Source of the DNA: Fidelibacterota bacterium UBA6817
GTDB lineage: Bacteria; Fidelibacterota; Fidelibacteria; Fidelibacterales; Fidelibacteraceae
Direction: 5' to 3'
DNA: 6,442 nt
Assembly (NCBI GenBank): GCA_002452555.1
Contig: DKER01000069.1
Location: 1 to 6,442 of the forward strand
The notes beneath the pieces were generated by a model. The model was not told the origin of the DNA. It made no database searches and worked only from the letters and a program-made list of their open reading frames with translations. Of the stretch, positions 1-5,490 are shown one piece after another; within the stretch, counting starts at the first letter, position 1, and each line of letters begins with the position of its first letter. A program made the translations under genes and the position numbers.

Positions 1-108
1 TTGATCATAATTAAAAAAAACGGCCTCAGTTTGCTGAGCGTGTTTCAAAGACCAGAACAGGCAAGTTGACGAATCCTGTCCCCCGGACAATAAGACCAAA
101 GATTTCAT
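1..108 (-). CDS. queC: 7-cyano-7-deazaguanine (preQ0) synthase QueC, N-terminal fragment
   Basis: QueC is a cytoplasmic ATP-dependent ligase that converts 7-carboxy-7-deazaguanine and ammonia to preQ0, the step after QueE in queuosine biosynthesis. Only the first 36 codons are in the window; the rest continues past the left edge. The reading frame starts at ATG 108-106 and opens with a short hydrophobic beta strand leading into SGGQDSSTC (residues 8-16). This is the PP-loop ATP-binding signature in the form typical of QueC. It is followed by a helix and a second strand ending in FFNYDQ, also typical of the family. The ATG overlaps the queE stop codon in the sequence ATGA, a classic arrangement for translational coupling. 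A weak GGGA lies about 5 nt upstream inside queE. The call rests on the motif plus its position directly after queE; the C-terminal zinc-binding cysteines cannot be checked here. Confidence 0.93.
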   Translation of the reverse strand, partial: MKSLVLLSGGQDSSTCLFWSLKHAQQTEAVFFNYDQ

Positions 109-707
109 TGAATTCCCAGATATTTATGAAGTTGTACGCTAAGGCGCCATTCAGGATTTTTCAAAACATAATCAACACAGTATTTCAGGTTATCATCATG
201 GATCAGACCTTTTTCATCTAAACCGGGATTCAATGGACTGATAAAATAGTAATCAGCAACAATTCCTCTTTTATCTGGAACATCCCCGGCATTGACAAGA
301 ACTTTTAATTCATTACATTTTTTCACAACGGGATTGTGTGTTTTCGGTGAAACCGTGATCCAGTCAAATAGTCCCTCGGGGATTTCTATGGTCCCATTTG
401 TTTCAACATGAATTCTGAATCCTGTGCGTTTGAAAATTTTTAACAGGTTTTCAAGGGGATGAATGAGTGGTTCGCCTCCGGTAACAATCAGAGTCCTGGC
501 AGAATAGAGCAAAACTCTTTCCAATATTTCTTCTGCTGTGAGACGCTCGCGAACAGAGTAATCCGTATCACAGAATGAACAGGATAGATTGCATTGTGCA
601 AAGCGGATAAACGTAACTGGAAGTCCAGTCCAGAATCCTTCACCCTGTATACTGGAAAAAATGTCGTTTACAGGGTAAGAACAGCTTTGTTGGTTGGTGT
701 TTCCCAT
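105..707 (-). CDS. queE: 7-carboxy-7-deazaguanine synthase QueE (radical SAM)
   Basis: QueE is a radical-SAM enzyme that contracts the ring of 6-carboxy-tetrahydropterin (the QueD product) to 7-carboxy-7-deazaguanine, using a 4Fe-4S cluster, SAM and Mg2+. Numbered from ATG 707 (200 aa), the protein shows the family N-terminus NDIFSSIQGEG (residues 14-24). The cluster motif CNLSCSFC follows, with Cys39, Cys43 and Cys46 (CX3CX2C), then DTD. Further on are the SAM-binding GGEP (77-80), ETNGT (102-106), VSPK (119-122) and a C-terminal WRLSVQLHKYLGI typical of QueE. The frame is open further, to an ATG at 761, but those extra 18 residues are not QueE-like and would overlap queD by 94 nt. The ATG at 707 still overlaps queD by 40 nt, and neither ATG has a good Shine-Dalgarno, so expression probably depends on ribosomes translating queD. 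No ATG, GTG or TTG codon lies between 707 and the conserved start of the protein. Confidence 0.95.
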   Translation of the reverse strand: MGNTNQQSCSYPVNDIFSSIQGEGFWTGLPVTFIRFAQCNLSCSFCDTDYSVRERLTAEEILERVLLYSARTLIVTGGEPLIHPLENLLKIFKRTGFRIHVETNGTIEIPEGLFDWITVSPKTHNPVVKKCNELKVLVNAGDVPDKRGIVADYYFISPLNPGLDEKGLIHDDNLKYCVDYVLKNPEWRLSVQLHKYLGIQ

Positions 708-1075
708 AGGATTATTTTCGATATATTTAATGACCGGGATTGAAGTTTTTCGGCAATCCATGCACAGAGATTTTCAGCAGTCGTCTCAAAAGGAAACAGT
801 ACAGTTTGAAATTTATCACATACAGCACTGACCAGGAGATCATCATTTGCATAAACAGCCACTGTATGATCCAGAAGATTGATAATGTCTTCCGTAACAA
901 TCTTTTTCAGATCGCCAAAATCAATGACAAATCCATGTTTATCCAGGTCTCCGCTGACAAATACTTCCAATTTATAGGTATGACCGTGAAGATTGTTGCA
1001 TTTACCCTCATGAAATGAAAGACGATGAGTCATATCAAAATAGAATGTTTTAGAAATTTCAAATGTTTTATTCAT
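668..1075 (-). CDS. queD: 6-carboxy-5,6,7,8-tetrahydropterin synthase QueD
   Basis: This protein belongs to the 6-pyruvoyl-tetrahydropterin synthase/QueD family. It converts 7,8-dihydroneopterin triphosphate to 6-carboxy-tetrahydropterin, the substrate of QueE. At 135 aa it has the usual length for a single-domain QueD. The zinc ligands are visible as His17 (in FDMTHRL) and His30/His32 (in LHGHTY). The catalytic Cys26 sits in CNNLHGH, the C-x3-H-G-H spacing characteristic of QueD. Other conserved elements are VIDFGDLK (50-57), the catalytic LDH (68-70), TTAENL (98-103) and the substrate-binding Glu125 in WETPT near the C-terminus. The start at ATG 1075 lies 1 nt after the stop of the upstream amylase gene. 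No convincing Shine-Dalgarno precedes it, which suggests termination-reinitiation from the amylase message. Its 3' end overlaps queE out of frame. The QueD assignment over a PTPS of other function rests on the Cys motif and the queE/queC neighbours. Confidence 0.95.
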   Translation of the reverse strand: MNKTFEISKTFYFDMTHRLSFHEGKCNNLHGHTYKLEVFVSGDLDKHGFVIDFGDLKKIVTEDIINLLDHTVAVYANDDLLVSAVCDKFQTVLFPFETTAENLCAWIAEKLQSRSLNISKIILWETPTNKAVLTL

Positions 1076-1076
1076 A

Positions 1077-3494
1077 TTATTTTAACAGATAAATATGTCC
1101 CTGATATGCTTCTGATTGAATATTAATACGATTGTTGCTCATCGTAAAAATATCTGATCCATAAATTGACTGTGCCTGTTGAATATTCAATTCGGGGGGC
1201 AATTCAAGCTCAATAATTCCAGGCTTGGGATTTCGATAAGTAATGGCAAGAACTGTTTCCCTTGGATCTATGCGCAGGTAGGCATACGTATTCTGATCTG
1301 CTTTTATCGTATAGAAAACGCCGTAGCGCAAAGCTGAGTGATTATTTCTGATATCTATCAGCCGGGATATCTGCATCCGCAACTCTTTTTCAACTTCTTT
1401 AACATCTTTACCCCAACGCATCATTCGGCGGTTATCCGGGTCTCCCCCGCCGGTCATCCCGATCTCATCCCCATAATAGATAATGGGAATACCCGGTGTT
1501 GTAAACAGATACGTCATATAGAGATTAATCAACTTATACGTTTTAGACTTATTGACCTGAATATCTCTGTTCCAGCCAGCTTCTGTTGCATCTTCATCCC
1601 ATTTTAAATCACCATCTGCATAGGCCGCAAACCGGGGTTGATCATGGCTGTCCATCATATTTCCCATCACATGAAGCTGACCGTAATAGTCCAGAGTTCT
1701 TTTCATTTCTCTGTCCAGATTTCTGAAATCAGAATCGTCTGTCACATATGAATAACGGGCAGGCCAATACAGATTAAAGTTAAATTGTGCGTCGAGTTGT
1801 CCGTTCGTCACATATGAACTGACAAGATCATAATCTCCAAATGTTTCACCGATTTGATACAGATTTCTGTCAGGAAAGTTTTTTCGGATTTTGCGTGTCA
1901 TTTCACGCCAGAATTCATTGGGAACATGCTTCACTGCATCATGTCTGAAACCGTCAAACCGGTAATTTGCAAGCCACCATATTGCATCATCGGTCACAAC
2001 TCTGATGGGTTCGTCCGAACCGAGAAAATCATAACTGGGGATATAGGGATCGAACCAAGTTGTGAGCCGGTGTTCATCCCAGAGTCGCAGATTCCTGCGG
2101 CCATCCGGCAGATCAAGAACACCAAACCAATCCCGATTTTTTTGAAAGTAAGGATGTTCTTCATGTACATGATTTGACACAAAATCCTTCAAAACCCAAA
2201 TATCGTTCTTATGTGCTTTATTGAGAAAATCCCTGAGCAAATCATTTGAACCAAACCGCGGTTCCACCTCTTTTGGATCAACGGGCCAGTAACCATGATA
2301 TCCTGTGAACCAGCGTTGAGGTTCGGGTGTTTCCTGAAATGCTTTATTTGTTGTCTTCTGTATTGGAGATAACCAGATCGTATTGATACCCAGACGATTA
2401 AAATAACCTTCTGTCAGTTTTTCAATTAATCCCTCGATATCTCCTCCGTTGAAATTTGCCCTGTCAGCCAGTTCAGGATGTTTAACCGGATTATCGTTAT
2501 CCGGATTGCCGTTATAAAAGCGATCAACCATTAAGGAATAAATCACTGCATCATTCCAAACTGTCTTCTCATTTTTTAATTGAAGCGGTAAACTGTTATT
2601 CAAATAAATTTCGGCAATATTGCTTCGTACTTTATGATTGGCCAAAACACAACGTATTCTATGAATTCCTTCTAAATCAAACTCCCTGGGATGAAGACTA
2701 ATAACGATTTTATTGGCATCATCAAAAACCATAATATTTTTATCAGTGATTCTTGTATTGTCAAAGAGTCCATAAATATTTGTTTTATTTATCGGAAGGT
2801 TCAAATCACCTTTGGCAATGATGAAATGAATATCAATACGACCATTGTCTCTTGAATAGATTTCATCCGGAAAAAGGAAGGGTTCTTTACCGGGAAATTC
2901 CGGATCAACCGATAATATGGAATTATATCCTCCCAGACCGTTGGGCAGAGAGTCAGGATTATTCGGATCAAGGTATTCAACACCATCCACAAAGAACTTG
3001 TATTCATATCGACCCGGATCAAATCCCAGGTCTACTGTATAGATTCCATTTCCATTGGGATCCGTCATTAAATATTCATTTCTGTTCCAATTATTAAAAG
3101 AGCCGAAAACACTGATAATCTCAGGTGTAAAGTCAGGTTTAAAAGCAAATGTCTTGTTGATCAGACTTTCAATTTTTAAGGGTATGACATATTCGGCATC
3201 TTTATAGAAAAAAGGGAGAAAGTTGATCTTTTTTCCTGAATTGTTGGCTTTAATCGTAATCATGGAATTCAATGTATCATACCGGACCGAAATTCCGTCA
3301 TAATTCCTAAATGCAATGTTTTCGTAAGAATCGGAATAGAAAAGATCGGATAGAGAAATCGTCGTTGAGTCTTCATTGTAAACGCGAATAAACGGTATAA
3401 TATCCAGGTCCTGTCTTTCGGAATACTTATTGTTGGAACAACCAATATTAAGAATAAATATTAAGAATAGGATTTTGGTATATTTCAATTTCAT
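1077..3494 (-). CDS. Lipoprotein GH13 alpha-amylase with N-terminal glycogen-binding (CBM48/E-set-like) domain
   Basis: This is an exported glycoside hydrolase family 13 enzyme acting on alpha-1,4-glucans such as starch, glycogen or maltodextrins. Numbering is from ATG 3494 (805 aa). Residues 1-19 are a signal peptide ending LNIGC, with Cys19 the likely lipidation site, although Asn at -3 is unusual. Residues about 20-115 are unassigned. Residues about 120-200 resemble the AMPK/CBM48 glycogen-binding fold (VFGSFNNWN, then GRYEYKFFVDG). Residues about 200-310 look like another beta-rich module. The catalytic barrel begins near DAVIYSLMVDRFYNG (315-329). Its four conserved regions are DFVSNH (Asp437), GFRHDAVKH (Arg517, nucleophile Asp519), GETFGD (acid/base Glu550) and MDSHD (His617, Asp618). 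GIPIIYYGDEIGMTGGGDPDNRR follows, as in neopullulanase and maltogenic amylases, then a C-terminal beta domain. A GTG two codons upstream (3500) is also in frame, but GAGAGG sits 5 nt from the ATG and favours 3494. Exact substrate and endo/exo mode cannot be read from the sequence. Confidence 0.92.
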   Translation of the reverse strand: MKLKYTKILFLIFILNIGCSNNKYSERQDLDIIPFIRVYNEDSTTISLSDLFYSDSYENIAFRNYDGISVRYDTLNSMITIKANNSGKKINFLPFFYKDAEYVIPLKIESLINKTFAFKPDFTPEIISVFGSFNNWNRNEYLMTDPNGNGIYTVDLGFDPGRYEYKFFVDGVEYLDPNNPDSLPNGLGGYNSILSVDPEFPGKEPFLFPDEIYSRDNGRIDIHFIIAKGDLNLPINKTNIYGLFDNTRITDKNIMVFDDANKIVISLHPREFDLEGIHRIRCVLANHKVRSNIAEIYLNNSLPLQLKNEKTVWNDAVIYSLMVDRFYNGNPDNDNPVKHPELADRANFNGGDIEGLIEKLTEGYFNRLGINTIWLSPIQKTTNKAFQETPEPQRWFTGYHGYWPVDPKEVEPRFGSNDLLRDFLNKAHKNDIWVLKDFVSNHVHEEHPYFQKNRDWFGVLDLPDGRRNLRLWDEHRLTTWFDPYIPSYDFLGSDEPIRVVTDDAIWWLANYRFDGFRHDAVKHVPNEFWREMTRKIRKNFPDRNLYQIGETFGDYDLVSSYVTNGQLDAQFNFNLYWPARYSYVTDDSDFRNLDREMKRTLDYYGQLHVMGNMMDSHDQPRFAAYADGDLKWDEDATEAGWNRDIQVNKSKTYKLINLYMTYLFTTPGIPIIYYGDEIGMTGGGDPDNRRMMRWGKDVKEVEKELRMQISRLIDIRNNHSALRYGVFYTIKADQNTYAYLRIDPRETVLAITYRNPKPGIIELELPPELNIQQAQSIYGSDIFTMSNNRINIQSEAYQGHIYLLK

Positions 3495-3499
3495 TAACA

Positions 3500-3505
3500 C
3501 CTCTC
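3500..3505 (-). promoter_or_regulatory. Ribosome binding site of the amylase gene
   Basis: The minus strand reads GAGAGG followed by a 5-nt spacer and ATG at 3494. This is a good Shine-Dalgarno at normal spacing. It decides between that ATG and the in-frame GTG at 3500, which overlaps the site itself and so cannot use it. Confidence 0.7.
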
Positions 3506-3540
3506 ATCTTTCAACGCGTAATTTACTTGAATAGGAAATA

Positions 3541-3567
3541 AAATGAACAGAATTATCTTATTCATTT
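3541..3567 (-). repeat. Inverted repeat (7-bp arms) in the amylase leader
   Basis: AAATGAA at 3541-3547 and TTCATTT at 3561-3567 are perfect inverted arms separated by 13 nt. If the amylase transcript starts near 3581-3584, this lies within its 5' untranslated leader, about 45 nt before the start codon. The arms are AT-rich and no U-run follows on either strand, so it is not an intrinsic terminator. It could be a weak hairpin or chance in AT-rich DNA. Confidence 0.3.
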
Positions 3568-3587
3568 GATTTCTGGACATTCTTATA

Positions 3588-3619
3588 ATTATATTAATAA
3601 TAACAAAAACACTTATCAA
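3588..3619 (-). promoter_or_regulatory. Candidate sigma70-type promoter for the amylase-queDEC unit
   Basis: On the minus strand TTGATA (3619-3614) matches the -35 consensus at five of six positions. A 17-nt spacer leads to TAATAT (3596-3591). A perfect TATAAT lies 3 nt further on (3593-3588), at a 20-nt spacing. Transcription would start near 3581-3584, leaving a leader of about 90 nt. The region is very AT-rich, so such matches are cheap; the exact -10 is uncertain. Confidence 0.4.
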
Positions 3620-3641
3620 AGTGAGATACATCACATATAAA
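3613..3641 (+). promoter_or_regulatory. Candidate sigma70-type promoter for the MBL-fold hydrolase gene
   Basis: TTATCA (3613-3618), a 17-nt spacer and TATAAA (3636-3641) match the -35 and -10 boxes at four and five of six positions. The predicted start is near 3648, giving a leader of roughly 45 nt. The -35 box overlaps the -35 box of the opposite promoter, so the two would compete for polymerase. The CRP-like palindrome occupies the spacer. Confidence 0.42.
3620..3635. promoter_or_regulatory. CRP-type operator palindrome, GTGA-N6-TCAC
   Basis: The sequence AGTGA-GATACA-TCACA contains the perfect GTGA-N6-TCAC core of CRP-family binding sites (consensus TGTGA-N6-TCACA); only the outermost base of one half differs. 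It is centred at 3627.5. That is inside the spacer of the plus-strand promoter and about 44-47 bp upstream of the predicted minus-strand start. This geometry would suit repression of the MBL gene and activation of the amylase unit. A further GTGA at 3642-3645 extends the pattern. The binding protein is not in the window, so the assignment is by motif only. Confidence 0.42.
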
Positions 3642-3684
3642 GTGACAGAAAATAAATAGGTTTGAAAAATTAATATCAACTCGC

Positions 3685-3688
3685 GGAG
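3685..3688 (+). promoter_or_regulatory. Ribosome binding site of the MBL-fold hydrolase gene
   Basis: GGAG followed by a 6-nt spacer and ATG at 3695 is a normal Shine-Dalgarno and fixes the start. The start is also supported by the family-typical N-terminus MKIRFWGVRGS directly after it. Confidence 0.7.
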
Positions 3689-3694
3689 TGCTTT

Positions 3695-4645
3695 ATGAAA
3701 ATCCGTTTTTGGGGAGTCCGAGGTTCGTTGCCAACGCCGCCGTCCAATGCACAGTATACCGATAAATTACGAAATATTCTATCAAAGGCAGCGGTTTCAG
3801 ACATTTCCACGCCGGTATCAAGAGAAGCATTTATTAAGAATCTTCCTGAGATTGAAAGGATGAATGTTGGCGGCAACACCGCATGTTTGGAAGTCCGGGC
3901 AGATAATAAACTTATAATCTTTGATATGGGAAGTGGAATTGTAAGACTTGGCAACTATTTAAATGAATATGAACAGAATGGTAAAAATCTGGATATCCGT
4001 ATCTTCCTAACCCATACACATTGGGATCATATCCATGGTTTTCCTTTTTTCAAACCGGCATTCCTTCCCCAGAACACATTGACTTTTTACAGTCCTCATC
4101 CCAATCTGCAGGAACGATTGGAATATCAGCAGGATTTTAGATTTTTCCCAATTTCACTTTCTCATATGGCATCCAAAAAAGTATTTGTTCAATTAGAGAA
4201 GAACAGTGAAATAAAAATCGGCAACATCAAAATAAAAAATATTCTTCAGTATCATCCCGGGGATTCCTTCGGTTACCGTGTAACATATAAAGGGAAATCT
4301 TTTGTATACGCTACAGATTCTGAGTATAAAAACCTAACATCTGATTTTGTTACGCGTCATGCTGAATTTATCAAAAATACCGATTTGCTGGTCTTTGATG
4401 CGCAATATACATTGGAAGAAGCCATACATAAAGAAGATTGGGGACACAGCTCAGCGATGCAAGGTGTTGATTTTGCCATTCTGTCCAAAGTAAAAAATCT
4501 TGCTCTCTTCCATCACGAACCGGACAATGATGATTATCGAATACATGGTATGTTAAAAAGAGCAATTGAATACAGACGTGCAAATTATCCTGAATCAAAA
4601 TTGAATATTTTTCTGGCTCACGAAGATCTCATTATCAATCTTTAA
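3695..4645 (+). CDS. MBL-fold metal-dependent hydrolase (Lactamase_B_2-like)
   Basis: This 316-aa cytoplasmic protein has no signal peptide. It opens with KIRFWGVRGSLPTP, the hallmark of a large group of metallo-beta-lactamase-fold hydrolases often annotated as PhnP-like or class-II cyclic-nucleotide phosphodiesterase-like. The binuclear metal site is evident: HTHWDH (His107, His109, Asp111, His112), then probably His187 (in YHPGD), Asp208 (in YATDSEY) and a late His in LFHHEPDND (His273/His274). NVGGNTACLEV (57-67) and FDMGSGI (76-82) are further family signatures. About 40 residues (roughly 15-55) separate SLPTP from the GGNT segment; shorter relatives have only a few there. The gene is divergent from the amylase operon, shares a regulatory region with it, and ends at a strong terminator, so it is probably monocistronic. 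The substrate is unknown; a phosphodiester, possibly a cyclic nucleotide, is an inference from family resemblance only. Confidence 0.85.
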   Translation: MKIRFWGVRGSLPTPPSNAQYTDKLRNILSKAAVSDISTPVSREAFIKNLPEIERMNVGGNTACLEVRADNKLIIFDMGSGIVRLGNYLNEYEQNGKNLDIRIFLTHTHWDHIHGFPFFKPAFLPQNTLTFYSPHPNLQERLEYQQDFRFFPISLSHMASKKVFVQLEKNSEIKIGNIKIKNILQYHPGDSFGYRVTYKGKSFVYATDSEYKNLTSDFVTRHAEFIKNTDLLVFDAQYTLEEAIHKEDWGHSSAMQGVDFAILSKVKNLALFHHEPDNDDYRIHGMLKRAIEYRRANYPESKLNIFLAHEDLIINL

Positions 4646-4661
4646 AATCTTCAAGATAATG

Positions 4662-4690
4662 AAAAAGCCCCGTTAACGGGGCTTTTTTTT
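4662..4690. terminator. Bidirectional intrinsic terminator
   Basis: GCCCCG (4667-4672), a TTAA loop and CGGGGC (4677-4682) form a perfect 6-bp GC stem. Five A's flank it on the left and eight T's on the right, so the stem can extend through A-T pairs and a U-run follows on both strands. It lies 16 nt after the stop of the plus-strand MBL gene and 21 nt after the stop of the minus-strand LysM gene, serving both convergent transcripts. Confidence 0.95.
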
Positions 4691-4711
4691 ATCCATTATT
4701 TCTGATACGAA

Positions 4712-5377
4712 TTAATAAAGGCGGGTTCTGAGTTTAAGGACCATACCGGGTTCAAGAACATCATAGTTATTTCCCAATAAATCAAAATTATCTCTCAGAA
4801 TAACAACCCATGAATAATTATTGCCATATTCTTTATTTGCGATGCTCCAGAGCGATTCACCTTCATTCACCACATAATCGTAGAGATCATATTTAACCGG
4901 TTTTGCCAATTCACGCGGTTTTTTCAGATCATATTCCTGATAAGGATAGATACGATTGGGGTTTTCGCCGATTTTTTCATAATTCCAGTTCCAAATCATG
5001 CGCCAGACTGAAGCTCGTCCATATTCATTGAGAGCAATTTTTGTCAAATAATCACCGGGACGTGTCATATAAATTACATTAATGCTGTCTGATAAACTGA
5101 CTGCCGTTTCTTTTTTTGGCTCTTCTTTTTTTGGTGCATCCTTTTCTTTAACAGCAGGCAATGTTATTACATCTTCTTTTTTTATTTCAGGTTTAACTGC
5201 TGCTACAGGTTTATCCTCTGCAACTGCGACAGTCTCAGGTTTTATTACTTTGGTTTCTTCCGCAACGACTTCTTCCTGTGGTTGTGTTGCTTCTTGTGAC
5301 ACCTCATCAATAGCTTCTTTACTGGAACATCCAATCATCAGACCCAGAACTAACAACACAAACAATATTTTACGCAT
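4712..5377 (-). CDS. LysM-domain lipoprotein
   Basis: This 221-aa predicted lipoprotein probably binds peptidoglycan. Residues 1-17 form a signal peptide (MRK, then a Leu/Val/Ile-rich core) ending LMIGC, so Cys17 is the likely lipidated residue. Residues about 20-98 are a low-complexity linker rich in Glu, Lys, Val, Ala and Pro, which should be extended and flexible. Two LysM-like modules follow. The first (about 103-155) reads TRPGDYLTKIALNEYG and is somewhat divergent, with a Trp-rich middle. The second (about 165-220) reads VVNEGESLWSIANKEYG and ends LEPGMVLKLR, a standard LysM pattern. There is no catalytic domain, so the role is likely structural, tethering a membrane to murein. The start at ATG 5377 has GGAGGG just upstream. 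The gene is downstream of tatC on the same strand with a 113-bp gap, so it may have its own promoter or be read through from tatC. Confidence 0.88.
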   Translation of the reverse strand: MRKILFVLLVLGLMIGCSSKEAIDEVSQEATQPQEEVVAEETKVIKPETVAVAEDKPVAAVKPEIKKEDVITLPAVKEKDAPKKEEPKKETAVSLSDSINVIYMTRPGDYLTKIALNEYGRASVWRMIWNWNYEKIGENPNRIYPYQEYDLKKPRELAKPVKYDLYDYVVNEGESLWSIANKEYGNNYSWVVILRDNFDLLGNNYDVLEPGMVLKLRTRLY

Positions 5378-5380
5378 TTT

Positions 5381-5386
5381 CCCTCC
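5381..5386 (-). promoter_or_regulatory. Ribosome binding site of the LysM lipoprotein gene
   Basis: The minus strand reads GGAGGG three bases before the ATG at 5377. The core GGAGG is a strong anti-16S match at slightly short spacing, and it confirms the start. Confidence 0.7.
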
Positions 5387-5391
5387 ATTGC

Positions 5392-5420
5392 TTTTTAATA
5401 TTCAATGTTTCATTTTTCAA
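5392..5420 (-). promoter_or_regulatory. Weak candidate promoter for the LysM lipoprotein gene
   Basis: On the minus strand TTGAAA (5420-5415), a 17-nt spacer and TAAAAA (5397-5392) resemble -35 and -10 boxes. The putative start would fall almost on the ribosome binding site. The whole gap is so A/T-rich that this could easily be chance. Confidence 0.22.
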
Positions 5421-5490
5421 AAAAGTTTCAAAATATCTTTTTAAAATCTTTGAAAATTAAAAAAAATGGTGAATAAATTCAAGGTAACTC

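Noticed and set aside
740..2177. Three plus-strand frames opposite queD and the amylase (740-1018, 1338-1607, 1854-2177).
   Set aside because: They lie antisense to genes with clear family motifs, have no upstream Shine-Dalgarno and resemble no known protein.
3495..3600. A preQ1 riboswitch in the leader of the amylase-queDEC unit.
   Set aside because: The leader is AT-rich and lacks the C-rich loop and A-rich tail of preQ1 aptamers; only a weak 7-bp hairpin is present. No space exists for one between amylase and queD.
3566..3619. An FNR-type site from TTGAT (3566-3570) and ATCAA (3615-3619).
   Set aside because: The halves are 44 bp apart instead of 4, so they do not form one site.
3494..3679. 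A 61-codon hydrophobic minus-strand frame whose stop overlaps the amylase ATG as TAATG.
   Set aside because: The overlap looks like coupling, but the frame begins at TTG without a ribosome site. It runs through the predicted promoters and operator, and its Ile/Leu/Phe richness is what AT-rich non-coding DNA gives when translated.
5082..5444. A 120-codon plus-strand frame opposite the LysM gene, rich in Ser, Thr and Ala.
   Set aside because: It is the antisense shadow of the repetitive Glu/Lys/Ala linker of the lipoprotein and has no ribosome site or recognisable domain.
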